The notes beneath the pieces are model-generated. The model worked only from the letters and a program-made list of their open reading frames with translations. It was not told where the DNA came from and did not search any database. The position numbers and the translations under genes are program-made. A stretch of DNA of 64,000 nt. Source: Bryopsis sp. KO-2023 (lineage: Eukaryota > Chlorophyta > Ulvophyceae > Bryopsidales > Bryopsidaceae). The DNA is taken from NCBI GenBank assembly GCA_030272585.1, contig BSYQ01000005.1, forward strand, positions 3,999,501 through 4,063,500. The letters are read 5' to 3'. Below, piece by piece: positions 32,591 to 41,790 of the stretch; within the stretch, counting starts at the first letter, position 1; every line of letters begins with the position of its first letter.

Positions 32591-35413
32591 ATGGGCCAGC
32601 CGCTACAAGCGTATGGCATACCCGTACAACCGGATATGGTGGAAGAGGGAGGCGATGAGGAAGCCGACAATGGCCCGCAATTTGATGAAGAGATGGACGA
32701 AGAGCCAGGAGTATTCATCAATCAGCAAACGCAGCACCTGCGCCAAAGCCAAGTGAATGTACATAATCAAACTCTGCACGTTCACAATGACGGTTTGCAG
32801 GAGCGCGATCTCCAACAATCGCAAGAGCGGTTGTATAGCCAATTGTCGGACGAGGCTGCCCACAGAACAGCCCAGGTCGCCCAACATCTTGATAGTCGGG
32901 TAGAGGGAGCTTGTTCAAGCATGGCTTCCCAAGTACATGATGTGTTGGACTCTACTCTACAGTCCCGCCATCACCAGATTGAAGGACAGCTCCATGAAAG
33001 GTTGGATGAGCGGATCCAAGATCTGGATGCTGCAGCCAAGGGAAGGCTCAGCCAAGTGGAAGCTGGCTTGGCGAATATCCGTGATGTCGCCCAGAAAGAG
33101 GTGGACGAAGCCAAAGAGGCTCAGCGGATATTGGCGGAACAAGTGGCCGACACGGACGAAAAAAGGAAGAAACTTGAAGAAGATTATGACCGGCAATATA
33201 ACGACGCCCTTTGGGGGTTGGATACGGTTCAACAAGAACTGAGAGAGACGCAGGCGGAAATGGGTGCGGGTCAAGATAAACAGTTCAAGGAACTCGTTCG
33301 TGTTAAGTATGATCTCAAAGAGACGCAAGAAAAAGCGGAAAGTTTTCAGACACAGCATCATGCGGAAGTAGCCTATTTGTTAAAGGAGGCAGCGGCTGCG
33401 AAAGAAGCGGCGGCTAGATTACAAGCGGAAATGGAGGAGTTGAAAAGAAGTCAAAGTCGGTCTTCAAGGAGAAGCAGATCGAGAAGCTCAACAAGGAGCA
33501 GAGAGCCGCGGGAAATGTTGCAGGAAATGCTACAAGACCCGGAAACAGCGCAAGAGCTAAAGAAGGTGTTTGAGGATGTAGCGGACACAAAGTTCACGTC
33601 GAACTTTGAGTTTTGGCGGAAGAAAGATGCTGCAGCAGTTGCCACACACATGGCATCCGCCGCCCAACAAACACCTCTTGTGGCTGCTATGGCGGGAGCG
33701 GGAACTAGAACGGTGGCACAACCACCAAGATTGTCCGAAGTACAAATTCCATTCGGTCAACCGCCCCAAACCTCATCCGGCTTTGCCCCGGATTCAGTAG
33801 GTTTCCCGCCAATACCACCAGTATTTCCGCGGGCAAATAGACCGATTACCCGACCTGCATCACCCCCAGTCATTATTCCTGGAGTGGGGCGAGGCAGTGC
33901 AATCAGCGGACAGGGAAATGTACCTAGGCCGACTGTGAGGCCTAGCGCTGTGTTTGGACAAACACCAAATACAAGACCACCAGCGGTATTACAGCCAGTA
34001 CAACCGCCACAGCGTACGCAGGCTTCTCCTGTGGTACAAACTGTTCCGCTGACAACTCCAACAACCACGTCACCCGAGCCACCTAGAACATTACCCATGC
34101 CACCACCAGCTTCTCAGCCAGTGTTATCACATCCATCAATGATTTCACCACCCGGCTATTATGCCATGGGGGCATCATACATTCGGCCTTCTATCTTAGG
34201 TCACTCCGTGAATGTATACGGAGCTCCATCATCCGGAAACCCCTATGTGGGATGGGGATCCTATCCGCGTATTCCTCAACGCGCAGGCGGAGGAGGCGGA
34301 GGAGGCGGAGGTGGAGATGATGATGGTTCCGGTGATGGAAGTGGCGGAGGCCCATCGGACAGAAGTGGCCGTGGGTCTGCACCTGGACCACATATTGGTG
34401 GAGGAAGAGAAGGACCATCTAGGAACCCAGGAGGCGGTCCTGGAGATGGTGGTGGTGGAGGTGGCGGAGGAGGCGGACCTCCTGGTCCCCCAAGTGGGGA
34501 CCCCGATTTTATGGGCTATGCACGTCCAGAAAATCGTTTGCTTCACATTCCCAATGCGGTCAAATTCCCGATGCCGAAACCGTATACTGGCGCTGGAGAT
34601 CGCTGGATTCGGGATTGGCAGGCAGAACTCACCAACTTCTGCAAAGTGTATGATTTGGATGAGTCTGTTTGGCTTAAAGTATTCCGCACAAATCTCTCTG
34701 GTTCAGCCGCCACATGGCGGAATATGCAAGAGATGCGGATTCGGGAAGGAGTTCGTCCGATGTTCCAGGACTGGATTCAACTTGTGGAGGAACTAGCCAT
34801 TGCTTTTGAGCCCACAAGGATGTCCGATGTTTCGCGTAGGAAGCTGCGGAAACTTCAACAAACAGGGAATGTTCGTTCCTACATCAACGCATTTCGGGAT
34901 CTCATACTCAGAATTCCGAATATGACGGAGGAGGAACAGTACCTACAGTTTGTTGACGGATTGAAACCCCAGATCCGACATCAAGTTGTTACAATGGTGA
35001 CAGAAGGAGTGGAAGCGGCGATAGTCACTGCCGAAAGAATCGATTCGTTGGGTGGCCAATCTCAAAACAACCGCGGACGTGGTCGCGGACGAGGGCGATG
35101 GAACTGGAATTGGAAAAACAAGCCCAAAGCTGACCAGAACCAGCAGATGCAGGGTCAGCAACCGCAACCACCACCTCCACCCCAAGATCAAAATCAGCAA
35201 ATGGGAGGAGGCAACAGAGGTGGAGGCGGCCGTGGCCGCGGAAGAGGCGGAAGACGAGGTGGCGGACGAAATCGAGGTGGTGGCGGAAGGCAGCAACAAG
35301 GAGGAGCTAGAGGCGGAGGCGCATGTTACATCTGCGGCGAAGTGGGCCATGGTTTTGGGAAATGTCCCAAAGGTCCAACTTTTCAAAAGTGGCTAAAAGA
35401 TCACGCCGCATAG
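32591..35413 (+). CDS. Gag-like ORF with long coiled-coil and low-complexity N-terminal extension
   Basis: This 940-residue ORF packages the element RNA. From the N-terminus: an acidic lead, a long heptad-rich coiled coil (about residues 50-285), an SR-rich patch (SQSRSSRRSRSRSS, about 283-300), a Pro-rich region (about 370-540) and Gly-rich runs (about 560-635). A Retrotrans_gag-type domain follows (about 650-806; RWIRDWQAEL, FRTNLSGSAATWRNM). The end has RGG-type repeats and a zinc knuckle CYICGEVGHGFGKC (912-925; C-x2-C-x4-H-x4-C). Typical gypsy Gags are 300-450 residues, so the N-terminal half is an unusual addition. pol starts 91 bases before the gag stop, in the -1 frame. The ATG at 32591 is the first in frame after a stop-containing leader. 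Confidence 0.88.
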   Translation: MGQPLQAYGIPVQPDMVEEGGDEEADNGPQFDEEMDEEPGVFINQQTQHLRQSQVNVHNQTLHVHNDGLQERDLQQSQERLYSQLSDEAAHRTAQVAQHLDSRVEGACSSMASQVHDVLDSTLQSRHHQIEGQLHERLDERIQDLDAAAKGRLSQVEAGLANIRDVAQKEVDEAKEAQRILAEQVADTDEKRKKLEEDYDRQYNDALWGLDTVQQELRETQAEMGAGQDKQFKELVRVKYDLKETQEKAESFQTQHHAEVAYLLKEAAAAKEAAARLQAEMEELKRSQSRSSRRSRSRSSTRSREPREMLQEMLQDPETAQELKKVFEDVADTKFTSNFEFWRKKDAAAVATHMASAAQQTPLVAAMAGAGTRTVAQPPRLSEVQIPFGQPPQTSSGFAPDSVGFPPIPPVFPRANRPITRPASPPVIIPGVGRGSAISGQGNVPRPTVRPSAVFGQTPNTRPPAVLQPVQPPQRTQASPVVQTVPLTTPTTTSPEPPRTLPMPPPASQPVLSHPSMISPPGYYAMGASYIRPSILGHSVNVYGAPSSGNPYVGWGSYPRIPQRAGGGGGGGGGGDDDGSGDGSGGGPSDRSGRGSAPGPHIGGGREGPSRNPGGGPGDGGGGGGGGGGPPGPPSGDPDFMGYARPENRLLHIPNAVKFPMPKPYTGAGDRWIRDWQAELTNFCKVYDLDESVWLKVFRTNLSGSAATWRNMQEMRIREGVRPMFQDWIQLVEELAIAFEPTRMSDVSRRKLRKLQQTGNVRSYINAFRDLILRIPNMTEEEQYLQFVDGLKPQIRHQVVTMVTEGVEAAIVTAERIDSLGGQSQNNRGRGRGRGRWNWNWKNKPKADQNQQMQGQQPQPPPPPQDQNQQMGGGNRGGGGRGRGRGGRRGGGRNRGGGGRQQQGGARGGGACYICGEVGHGFGKCPKGPTFQKWLKDHAA

Positions 35414-38400
35414 AGGGGACTTCACTCCATGCGGCCAGAAGGAAAAGAGCCAGACGCCGAAGATACAAGCATCGCAAACGTCAAAAGCTCCGGGAGTCAC
35501 GAGAACGAGAACGGAAGGGGAAACAGAATAAGAAGCCAGAGAAAGAGTCAAGTAATCCCGCCCAGAGGGCTGAACATCCGCTAATGAGTACGAAACTTGG
35601 GGACAAAGAGCGGATGGACGATTCAAGTACGGTCGCCCAAAGCATTTCCGACAAAGATTTGCCGGAAAGTGTTGGTTCAGTACGTGAAGACTCTGGAAGT
35701 TCCTCCGAAGATAGCAACCTGGAATCTGTCCTACCTTGTGGAGAGAAACAGGCTTCGGAAGGAAGTGTTAAAAGTTCAAGCCGGACTAGTCCAAGAGTTC
35801 CGTTTGACGCCGGTGCAAGAGGGGTACCGGACCGTAGAAAAGGAACAGCGGAAGGAGAAGGGGATTACCTCCAAGACAGTTTTAATCCGTTAGTTCAAAA
35901 TAAACACCTCAAGTTCATGGGATATGAGCTTAGAGGGCGGATAGGGGGAGCGGCAATTTCCGCTTATGTAGACTGTGGAGCGACGGAAAATTACGTGGCA
36001 CAAAAACTGGTGGACAAGTTTGGGTTAGAGTTCTCCTCGTGTAATAAGACAGTTTCGTTAGCGAATGGGGCTGTTTGCACTGTGGACAAACGATGTGGGA
36101 ACATCAAGATGCAGCTGGGTGACTACAAAACCCAGTTTTCTGCAGATGTATTCCCTCATCTCACATATGACATTGTGTTAGGGTTACCGTGGCTCATCGC
36201 TAATAACCCGTCCATAGACTTTGCACAAGGAACCATCAACATCCGTCAGGGAAATCGTTGGATTACAGTACCGGTTAAAGAGAAGCCGACTGATTATCTC
36301 CAACTGACGGAAGAAACTATCCCCATTCTGTCCCACAAGAAAGTATTCCGCCATATAGGCAAACAGGCCGACAAAGATAGCCTGGCCTATTTGGTGGTGG
36401 TTCGTGAATCTGACCCTATGGATAGCAACCATTTGATGCAATATCCATATGAGGGCCTCCAGGTTGATAGTCTAAAGACCTCGGCCGACAACCACGCACC
36501 AATACAGACGGATCTTCCACGGCTTTTGCATGACAAGATGCATCCGGCAATCCGTTCTGTGGTGGAGGAATACAGCCATGTTTTTCCCAAAGATCTCCCA
36601 CCTGGCATACCTCCAGTCCGTAAGGGCCACGAATTCAAGGTGGACCTCGAGGACGAGAGTATGAGCCCAATCCATCGTCCGTTGTACAAACTTTCTCCAG
36701 CAGAATTGGATGAAGTTCGGACACAGGTGGACTACCTACTGGAACAACGGAAGATACGGCCGTCAGAGAGTCCCTGGGGTGCTCCCATACTCTTCGTTCC
36801 AAAGAAAGACGGCGGATTGCGGATGTGTGTTGATTATCGTTGGATCAACAAATACACAATCAAAAACCGCTATCCACTTCCACTTCCGGAGGAATTGATG
36901 GATCGGCTCGCTAAAGCAAAGATCTACACGAAGATCGACCTACGTTCGGGGTACTGGCAATTTCCAGTTCGCCCGAAGGATACTGCAAAAACCGCCTTCC
37001 GAACAAGATATGGACATTTCGAGTTTCTCGTCTGTCCTTTCGGAATGTCCAACTGTCCAGCCCAGTTTCAGACAATGGTGCAGGATTTGTTGGGCGAGTT
37101 TTTGGACCACTTTGTGGTTGTTTTCATTGACGACATCTTGGTGTTTTCCAACTCAGTGGAGGAACATGTCGATCATTTGAAACAAGTATTCGAACGCCTT
37201 GCAAAGTATAAATTGTACGCCAAAGCAAGCAAGTGCGAAGTAGGGGTCAGCGAGACCGACTATTTGGGGTATCATCTGTCGGGAAAAGGCCTGCAGCCAA
37301 TGAGTGACAAGGTGCGGGCTATACAAGAGTGGAAGGAGCTGAGCTCAGTGACGGATGTGCGAAGTTTTTTGGGCATGGTATCTTACTATCGTAAGTTTAT
37401 ACCAGAGTTTGCTCGAATTGCAGGACCCTTGCATGATCTCATCAAAAAGAATCATGTGTGGACGTGGGGACCTCTGCAACGGGAAGCTTTCGGCAAACTC
37501 AAGGAAAAGATTACCCGCACACCGATCCTTCTCCTACCCGATTCGCTGCTCAAGTACACCGTAATAACGGACGCATCAGGGACTGCATATGGAGCAGTTT
37601 TGTGTCAGGACCATGGAAAGGGGCTACAACCAATAGCTTACCTTTCAAGACGACTAAAACCAGCTGAGACACGATATTCCGCTTACGAGCGAGAGCTGGG
37701 GGCTATAGCATATGCGCTTAGCCAATGGCGACATTATCTCGAAGGAGCGCCTGGGGAGGTTACGGTTATGACGGACCATCAGCCGTTAACCTACTTCATG
37801 ACCCAAGCAACAATGTCGCGGACCCAAGCCCGATGGTGGAGGTCAGGGTTTTTTGATTCCATAGGTCCAACAATCGTCTATGTTCCTGGCAAAGCCAACG
37901 TTTTGGCGGATGCGTTATCCCGAAGCCTTCCTGATGCTAAGGATCAAATTCATGCTTTGTCGACCTGGGTGGTAGATGAAGCGGATGCATGGAAGACCGC
38001 TATTGCAGAAGATCAAAAACTGCAAGCGGAAGTCAAGAAAATCCAAGAGGGTAAACCCACGAAACTTTCTCTAGAGGATGGTTGGTTGTATTACCAAGCA
38101 ACTCCCACCTCAGACAAAGTATTAGTGGTACCGAACGGATACCGGGAAAAGGTGATGGGGGAATTCCATGATGTGCCGAGTGCCGGCCATGCAGGCGCGG
38201 CCCGCACCATGGATGTGCTGAAGCGATACTATTGGTGGAAAGGAGTTGGCAAGGATGTTCAAGCATATGTGCGGACATGTCCTGTCTGTCAGCGGACGAA
38301 AGCTGATACGACAAAGCAAAAAGGACTTTTGCAGCCACTCCCAATTCCGTCAGCAAAGTGGGAACAGATTACCACTGACCTCGTGACTGATTTACCAAAG

Positions 38401-39498
38401 TCACATGGGTTTACCGCCATTGCGGTATTTGTTGATCGGTTAACCAAGTACGTTCGCTTTGCACCGTGCACCAAGGAAATAACCGCCCCAGAATATGCGA
38501 AGTTGTTTGTGGACAAAATCTACAAACACTATGGCCTTCCCAAAGTGATCATCTCAGATCGTGACCCCAGATTCACAAGTTCCTTCTGGAGGTCGATGTT
38601 TTCACTGTTGGGAACCCAACTCCGAATGAGCACCGCCTATCATCCACAAACGGATGGGCAGTCTGAAGTAACAATTCGGGTGTTGGAGGATTTCTTGCGG
38701 CCTTTTGTGGAACGGTACCCAGATCGTTGGGTAGAGTTTTTGGCGACAGCAGAATTCGCTGCCAATAACTCCCGCAATGTATCCACAGGCTATGCCCCAG
38801 CGCATTTGTTGTATGGGCAGCATATGGGCCAGATTACTGTGCATAGGAAGTTGACGGCAAAAGAGGAATCCGAAATGGCAACCGAAATGGTCAAGAGGAT
38901 GGACGAACAACTGCAGCAGGCAAAGCAGCAGTATGCAACCGCACAAGAGCGGATGTGTGTCCAGGCCAACAAAAAGCGACGAGAAGTGACGTTTAAAACG
39001 GGGGATGAAGTATTGGTGAAGAGTGCCTTCATACCATTGCACTCCCTACAAAAGATCCCACCTAAACTTCGTCGACGTTTTGTCGGACCATTCGTTGTGG
39101 ACAAGGTCATATCCACAGTGGCCTACCGTCTCAAACTTCCACCCCATTGGACTATACATGCCACCTTCCATGTTTCCAAGCTGAAGGCATACAACCGCTT
39201 GTCGGAAGATGATAAGCGGGAGGTGGAACTTCCCGAAGGGGAATTGGTGGATGGCACCATCGAATACGAGGTGGAGCGTATTCTGCGGGACCGAGGAGCC
39301 TCCAACCGTAAGGAGTACTTGGTTTTGTGGAAGGGCTTTGATTTGATGGAAGCCACCTGGGAGCCAGAAGCCCACCTGGCCAATGCCAGCGACCTTTTGG
39401 CTGAGTACTTGAAGAACCGCACGCGCTTGCCGACTAAAGAAGAAGTCCGATCAGAACGGGCAAAGAGACGGACAAGGCGGCGGGGGTTAGCTCTCTAG
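35323..39498 (+). CDS. Pol polyprotein (PR-RT-RNase H-IN-chromodomain)
   Basis: A 1391-residue ORF in the -1 frame relative to gag, overlapping it by 91 bp; no classical slippery heptamer is evident. After a basic, Ser-rich leader come the aspartic protease (YVDCGATENYV, about 215-225), reverse transcriptase (VFIDDILVFS, about 600-609) and RNase H (VITDASGTAYGAVL about 745, MTDHQPL). The integrase has H/H and C/C zinc residues around 945-990 (CPVCQ) and the catalytic triad TDLVTD (about 1017), SDRDPRF (about 1079) and the E of GQSEV (about 1113). A C-terminal chromodomain (EYEVERILRDRG...EYLVLWKGF...ATWEPE, about 1313-1366) probably guides integration to marked chromatin. All catalytic residues are present. 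Confidence 0.96.
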   Translation: MLHLRRSGPWFWEMSQRSNFSKVAKRSRRIEGTSLHAARRKRARRRRYKHRKRQKLRESRERERKGKQNKKPEKESSNPAQRAEHPLMSTKLGDKERMDDSSTVAQSISDKDLPESVGSVREDSGSSSEDSNLESVLPCGEKQASEGSVKSSSRTSPRVPFDAGARGVPDRRKGTAEGEGDYLQDSFNPLVQNKHLKFMGYELRGRIGGAAISAYVDCGATENYVAQKLVDKFGLEFSSCNKTVSLANGAVCTVDKRCGNIKMQLGDYKTQFSADVFPHLTYDIVLGLPWLIANNPSIDFAQGTINIRQGNRWITVPVKEKPTDYLQLTEETIPILSHKKVFRHIGKQADKDSLAYLVVVRESDPMDSNHLMQYPYEGLQVDSLKTSADNHAPIQTDLPRLLHDKMHPAIRSVVEEYSHVFPKDLPPGIPPVRKGHEFKVDLEDESMSPIHRPLYKLSPAELDEVRTQVDYLLEQRKIRPSESPWGAPILFVPKKDGGLRMCVDYRWINKYTIKNRYPLPLPEELMDRLAKAKIYTKIDLRSGYWQFPVRPKDTAKTAFRTRYGHFEFLVCPFGMSNCPAQFQTMVQDLLGEFLDHFVVVFIDDILVFSNSVEEHVDHLKQVFERLAKYKLYAKASKCEVGVSETDYLGYHLSGKGLQPMSDKVRAIQEWKELSSVTDVRSFLGMVSYYRKFIPEFARIAGPLHDLIKKNHVWTWGPLQREAFGKLKEKITRTPILLLPDSLLKYTVITDASGTAYGAVLCQDHGKGLQPIAYLSRRLKPAETRYSAYERELGAIAYALSQWRHYLEGAPGEVTVMTDHQPLTYFMTQATMSRTQARWWRSGFFDSIGPTIVYVPGKANVLADALSRSLPDAKDQIHALSTWVVDEADAWKTAIAEDQKLQAEVKKIQEGKPTKLSLEDGWLYYQATPTSDKVLVVPNGYREKVMGEFHDVPSAGHAGAARTMDVLKRYYWWKGVGKDVQAYVRTCPVCQRTKADTTKQKGLLQPLPIPSAKWEQITTDLVTDLPKSHGFTAIAVFVDRLTKYVRFAPCTKEITAPEYAKLFVDKIYKHYGLPKVIISDRDPRFTSSFWRSMFSLLGTQLRMSTAYHPQTDGQSEVTIRVLEDFLRPFVERYPDRWVEFLATAEFAANNSRNVSTGYAPAHLLYGQHMGQITVHRKLTAKEESEMATEMVKRMDEQLQQAKQQYATAQERMCVQANKKRREVTFKTGDEVLVKSAFIPLHSLQKIPPKLRRRFVGPFVVDKVISTVAYRLKLPPHWTIHATFHVSKLKAYNRLSEDDKREVELPEGELVDGTIEYEVERILRDRGASNRKEYLVLWKGFDLMEATWEPEAHLANASDLLAEYLKNRTRLPTKEEVRSERAKRRTRRRGLAL

Positions 39499-39700
39499 AT
39501 GACACAGATTGATGTGGGGATGGGAACGATGGTGAGAGGATGGTATCAGTTCACCCACAATCAAATACATCTGGAGGAGCAAGCTAATCAGTACACAGTC
39601 AAGGGGTTGAGGGTAATTACAAAGCGGGCTAGAATCTGACTGAGGCGACTCTCAATAGAGGAGGTCAGCCATCGGTGACAAGTGGGTGACTCTACCACTT

Positions 39701-39710
39701 GTATATATAC
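39701..39710 (+). promoter_or_regulatory. Candidate internal TATA box for the third ORF
   Basis: GTATATATAC lies between the pol stop (39498) and the third ORF ATG (39828), 118-127 bases upstream of that ATG. That spacing leaves room for a transcription start near 39735 and a short leader. No similar motif is noted elsewhere between pol and this ORF. Confidence 0.5.
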
Positions 39711-39827
39711 CCACTTCTTCAACCCTCCGCACCATTTTTCACTTTCGAGCAACCCAGTAAACGGAGCCGAGTTCAGCAAAGAGCGAAGTGTGCGTGTGTG
39801 TGTTTGCGGAGAGACCGTCCAGCAGCT

Positions 39828-41444
39828 ATGTCTTCCAAAGGCAACCGTGAAAGCAAAGATGAACAAATCACGCGTTTGCGGATGGAACGAGACAAATATG
39901 GAAAGGAATTAGCGGAAGCTGTGGAAGTAAGCAACAAGGCTTTGACGGCAAACACAGCATTGCTCCAGCAATTGACGGAAGTAAACAAACTCGCTCAAGA
40001 AGGAGTAGGCCATCGAGATGAACTGGCCGACAAACTTGCCGAACAAGAAGCACTGATGAGGGAAGCGGCTCAAAAACATGCGGAAGAGCGGGCTAAAGAG
40101 GAGGCCGACTACCACCAGAAATTTCGGACATTCCAACAAGCAATCAGTGATGCCAAAGTGAATGCACGGGGATTAGCTTCTGAGTTGAAGGAAGCCCGGA
40201 CAACAATCAAAACGCTGGAAGAGGAAAACCAGGCTGTCCGACAAGAGAAAATCTGCATCACTTCGGAGTTGGGATCCGTGAAAAACAACCTCCAAACTGC
40301 GCTGAAGGATCAGGCCTTCTATATCAAAGAAAACAAGGAATTGCGGGAAGCTCAGACAAAACGCTTCCAGACGCTGAAGCAGTTGGAGAAAGAGGTGACG
40401 GCCCTCAAGGCGGAAAAAGCGGCGGACAAACGTGGTGAGCGAGTCGCGCTCGAGACCAAGATCATGATGACGGAGCTGCTAGCATCCAGAGCAGAGGCGG
40501 CCAGGCTTCGTCAAATCTTGGAAAAATTCCCACAAGATTTGGCGGCCATGGCAACTGGAGTCGTCCAAGGGAAGCTCCACACTCTGTCCGATCAAATGTC
40601 GCTGTTGCATAAGGGGAAATTTCAAGATGTGGTAGACATCCACAAGATAAAAGAAATCACCCTGACGCATACAAGCTTGCCGCCCGCGAATGAACTGAAG
40701 CATGTCCGAGACTGGGATGGGAGACTCACAAGGGAGGCCACGAAGATTGCAAGAATGATGGGCCAACCACCATCGCAGCCGACAAACGAGGACGACAGCA
40801 GCGATGACGACAGTGATTCCTCGGAAGATGAACAACACCGAAAAGAAAAGGAAGCTGCGGAGGCAGCCAAGGCAGCGGCCGACATTCTGAAGGCCGACAA
40901 ATTGAAGTCCGACAAAGCTAAGGCCGACAAGGCTAAGTCCGACAAAGCTGCAGCCGACAAAGCAGCAGCCGCCAAAGCGAAGACGGACACTCTCAAGCCC
41001 AAGCCCAAGCCAATCAAGACGACACCACCGACCCGCAAGAGAATGCGTCCATCAAAGATTGCAAAGGAGCTGGAGGAGACGCTGCTCAAACGTCACAAGG
41101 CAACTGGTGATCCTCGGTTGTTGGGCCGCACTTGTTATCATTGTGCAGGACGACAACTGCATGTAGGAATTCCTGCAGATTGTCCGTCCCACTTTGTGTG
41201 CCCCAAACATTGGACCAGACACCAGGTGACGGAGAGAATGATCCAGCGATGGAAGGACGACAAGTCTGTAGTTCCGTTAAACATGACTGTGACGGATCTG
41301 CATCTCGGCAAGCGAATGCCGGACTTCCTTCCCCTTGCACCACCACCACCAGCCGACGCCATCGACAATTTGGTTGTTCCATGCCAAATTTGTAATATCC
41401 GCAAATGTGGATTTCCGTCCGGCTCGAGCACGACTAGCGACTGA
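39828..41444 (+). CDS. Third ORF of the chromovirus: coiled-coil protein with Cys/His C-terminus
   Basis: A 538-residue ORF lies where retroviral-type elements carry env, but it has no signal peptide or membrane segment. Residues about 8-225 are a charged heptad-rich coiled coil (RLRMERDKYGKELAEAVEVS). An acidic Ser/Asp run (about 320-335) and a Lys-Ala-Asp repeat (KADKLKSDKAKADKAKSDKA, about 350-385) follow. A Pro/Lys basic patch (TPPTRKRMRPSKIAKE) precedes a Cys/His cluster (CYHCAGRQLH...CPSHFVCPKHW, and a last pair CQICNIRKC near the end). That architecture suggests a nucleic-acid- or chromatin-binding accessory protein, but I recognise no family. The first ATG with a good coding continuation is 39828; the frame upstream overlaps the TATA region. 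Confidence 0.8.
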   Translation: MSSKGNRESKDEQITRLRMERDKYGKELAEAVEVSNKALTANTALLQQLTEVNKLAQEGVGHRDELADKLAEQEALMREAAQKHAEERAKEEADYHQKFRTFQQAISDAKVNARGLASELKEARTTIKTLEEENQAVRQEKICITSELGSVKNNLQTALKDQAFYIKENKELREAQTKRFQTLKQLEKEVTALKAEKAADKRGERVALETKIMMTELLASRAEAARLRQILEKFPQDLAAMATGVVQGKLHTLSDQMSLLHKGKFQDVVDIHKIKEITLTHTSLPPANELKHVRDWDGRLTREATKIARMMGQPPSQPTNEDDSSDDDSDSSEDEQHRKEKEAAEAAKAAADILKADKLKSDKAKADKAKSDKAAADKAAAAKAKTDTLKPKPKPIKTTPPTRKRMRPSKIAKELEETLLKRHKATGDPRLLGRTCYHCAGRQLHVGIPADCPSHFVCPKHWTRHQVTERMIQRWKDDKSVVPLNMTVTDLHLGKRMPDFLPLAPPPPADAIDNLVVPCQICNIRKCGFPSGSSTTSD

Positions 41445-41576
41445 CCAAGCGAGAGACAGTGGTTTCGGGCGTTGGTAGTGGGCTGCGTGTTAGTTGGACT
41501 TTTATTCTTTTTCTGTTGATTGACTTTTGGGGTTTTCTTTTTCGTGTGTTCACGCACAAGGGTGAGGGCACCCTTT

Positions 41577-41597
41577 GGGGGGGGGGGGGGGAGTAGT
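41577..41597 (+). other. Polypurine tract
   Basis: A run of 15 G followed by AGTAGT abuts the 3' LTR, the position of the plus-strand primer. An all-G run of this length is unusual. Confidence 0.75.
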
Positions 41598-41785
41598 TGA
41601 TACGAACGTTTCGAATTGTAGTACAGTCGTGGTACGGGTATTCGGGTTCTAGGGTGATAAGTTCAGAGAGAACTTGTAAAAATTAATTATCTCTGAGTGT
41701 CGAGTTTCACCCCTGTTCACTCGTTTCTCAAACTCAAGTGTGCACACAACCTCCCAGTGAAAGCCTAGCTAAACAGGGCCTAACA
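41598..41785 (+). repeat. 3' LTR of the chromovirus
   Basis: 188 bp, matching the 5' LTR throughout; followed by the duplicated GTTTC at 41786-41790. Confidence 0.95.
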
Positions 41786-41790
41786 GTTTC

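Larger units (their letters stand above)
31830..41785 (+). mobile_element. Complete Ty3/gypsy chromovirus with extra third ORF
   Basis: It is 9956 bp, bounded by 188-bp LTRs (31830-32017 and 41598-41785) that look identical base for base, begin TG and end CA, and are flanked by the 5-bp duplication GTTTC. PBS, gag, pol with chromodomain, a third ORF and a G-rich polypurine tract occur in order. All three ORFs are open. Identical LTRs imply recent insertion, and the copy may be competent. Confidence 0.96.
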
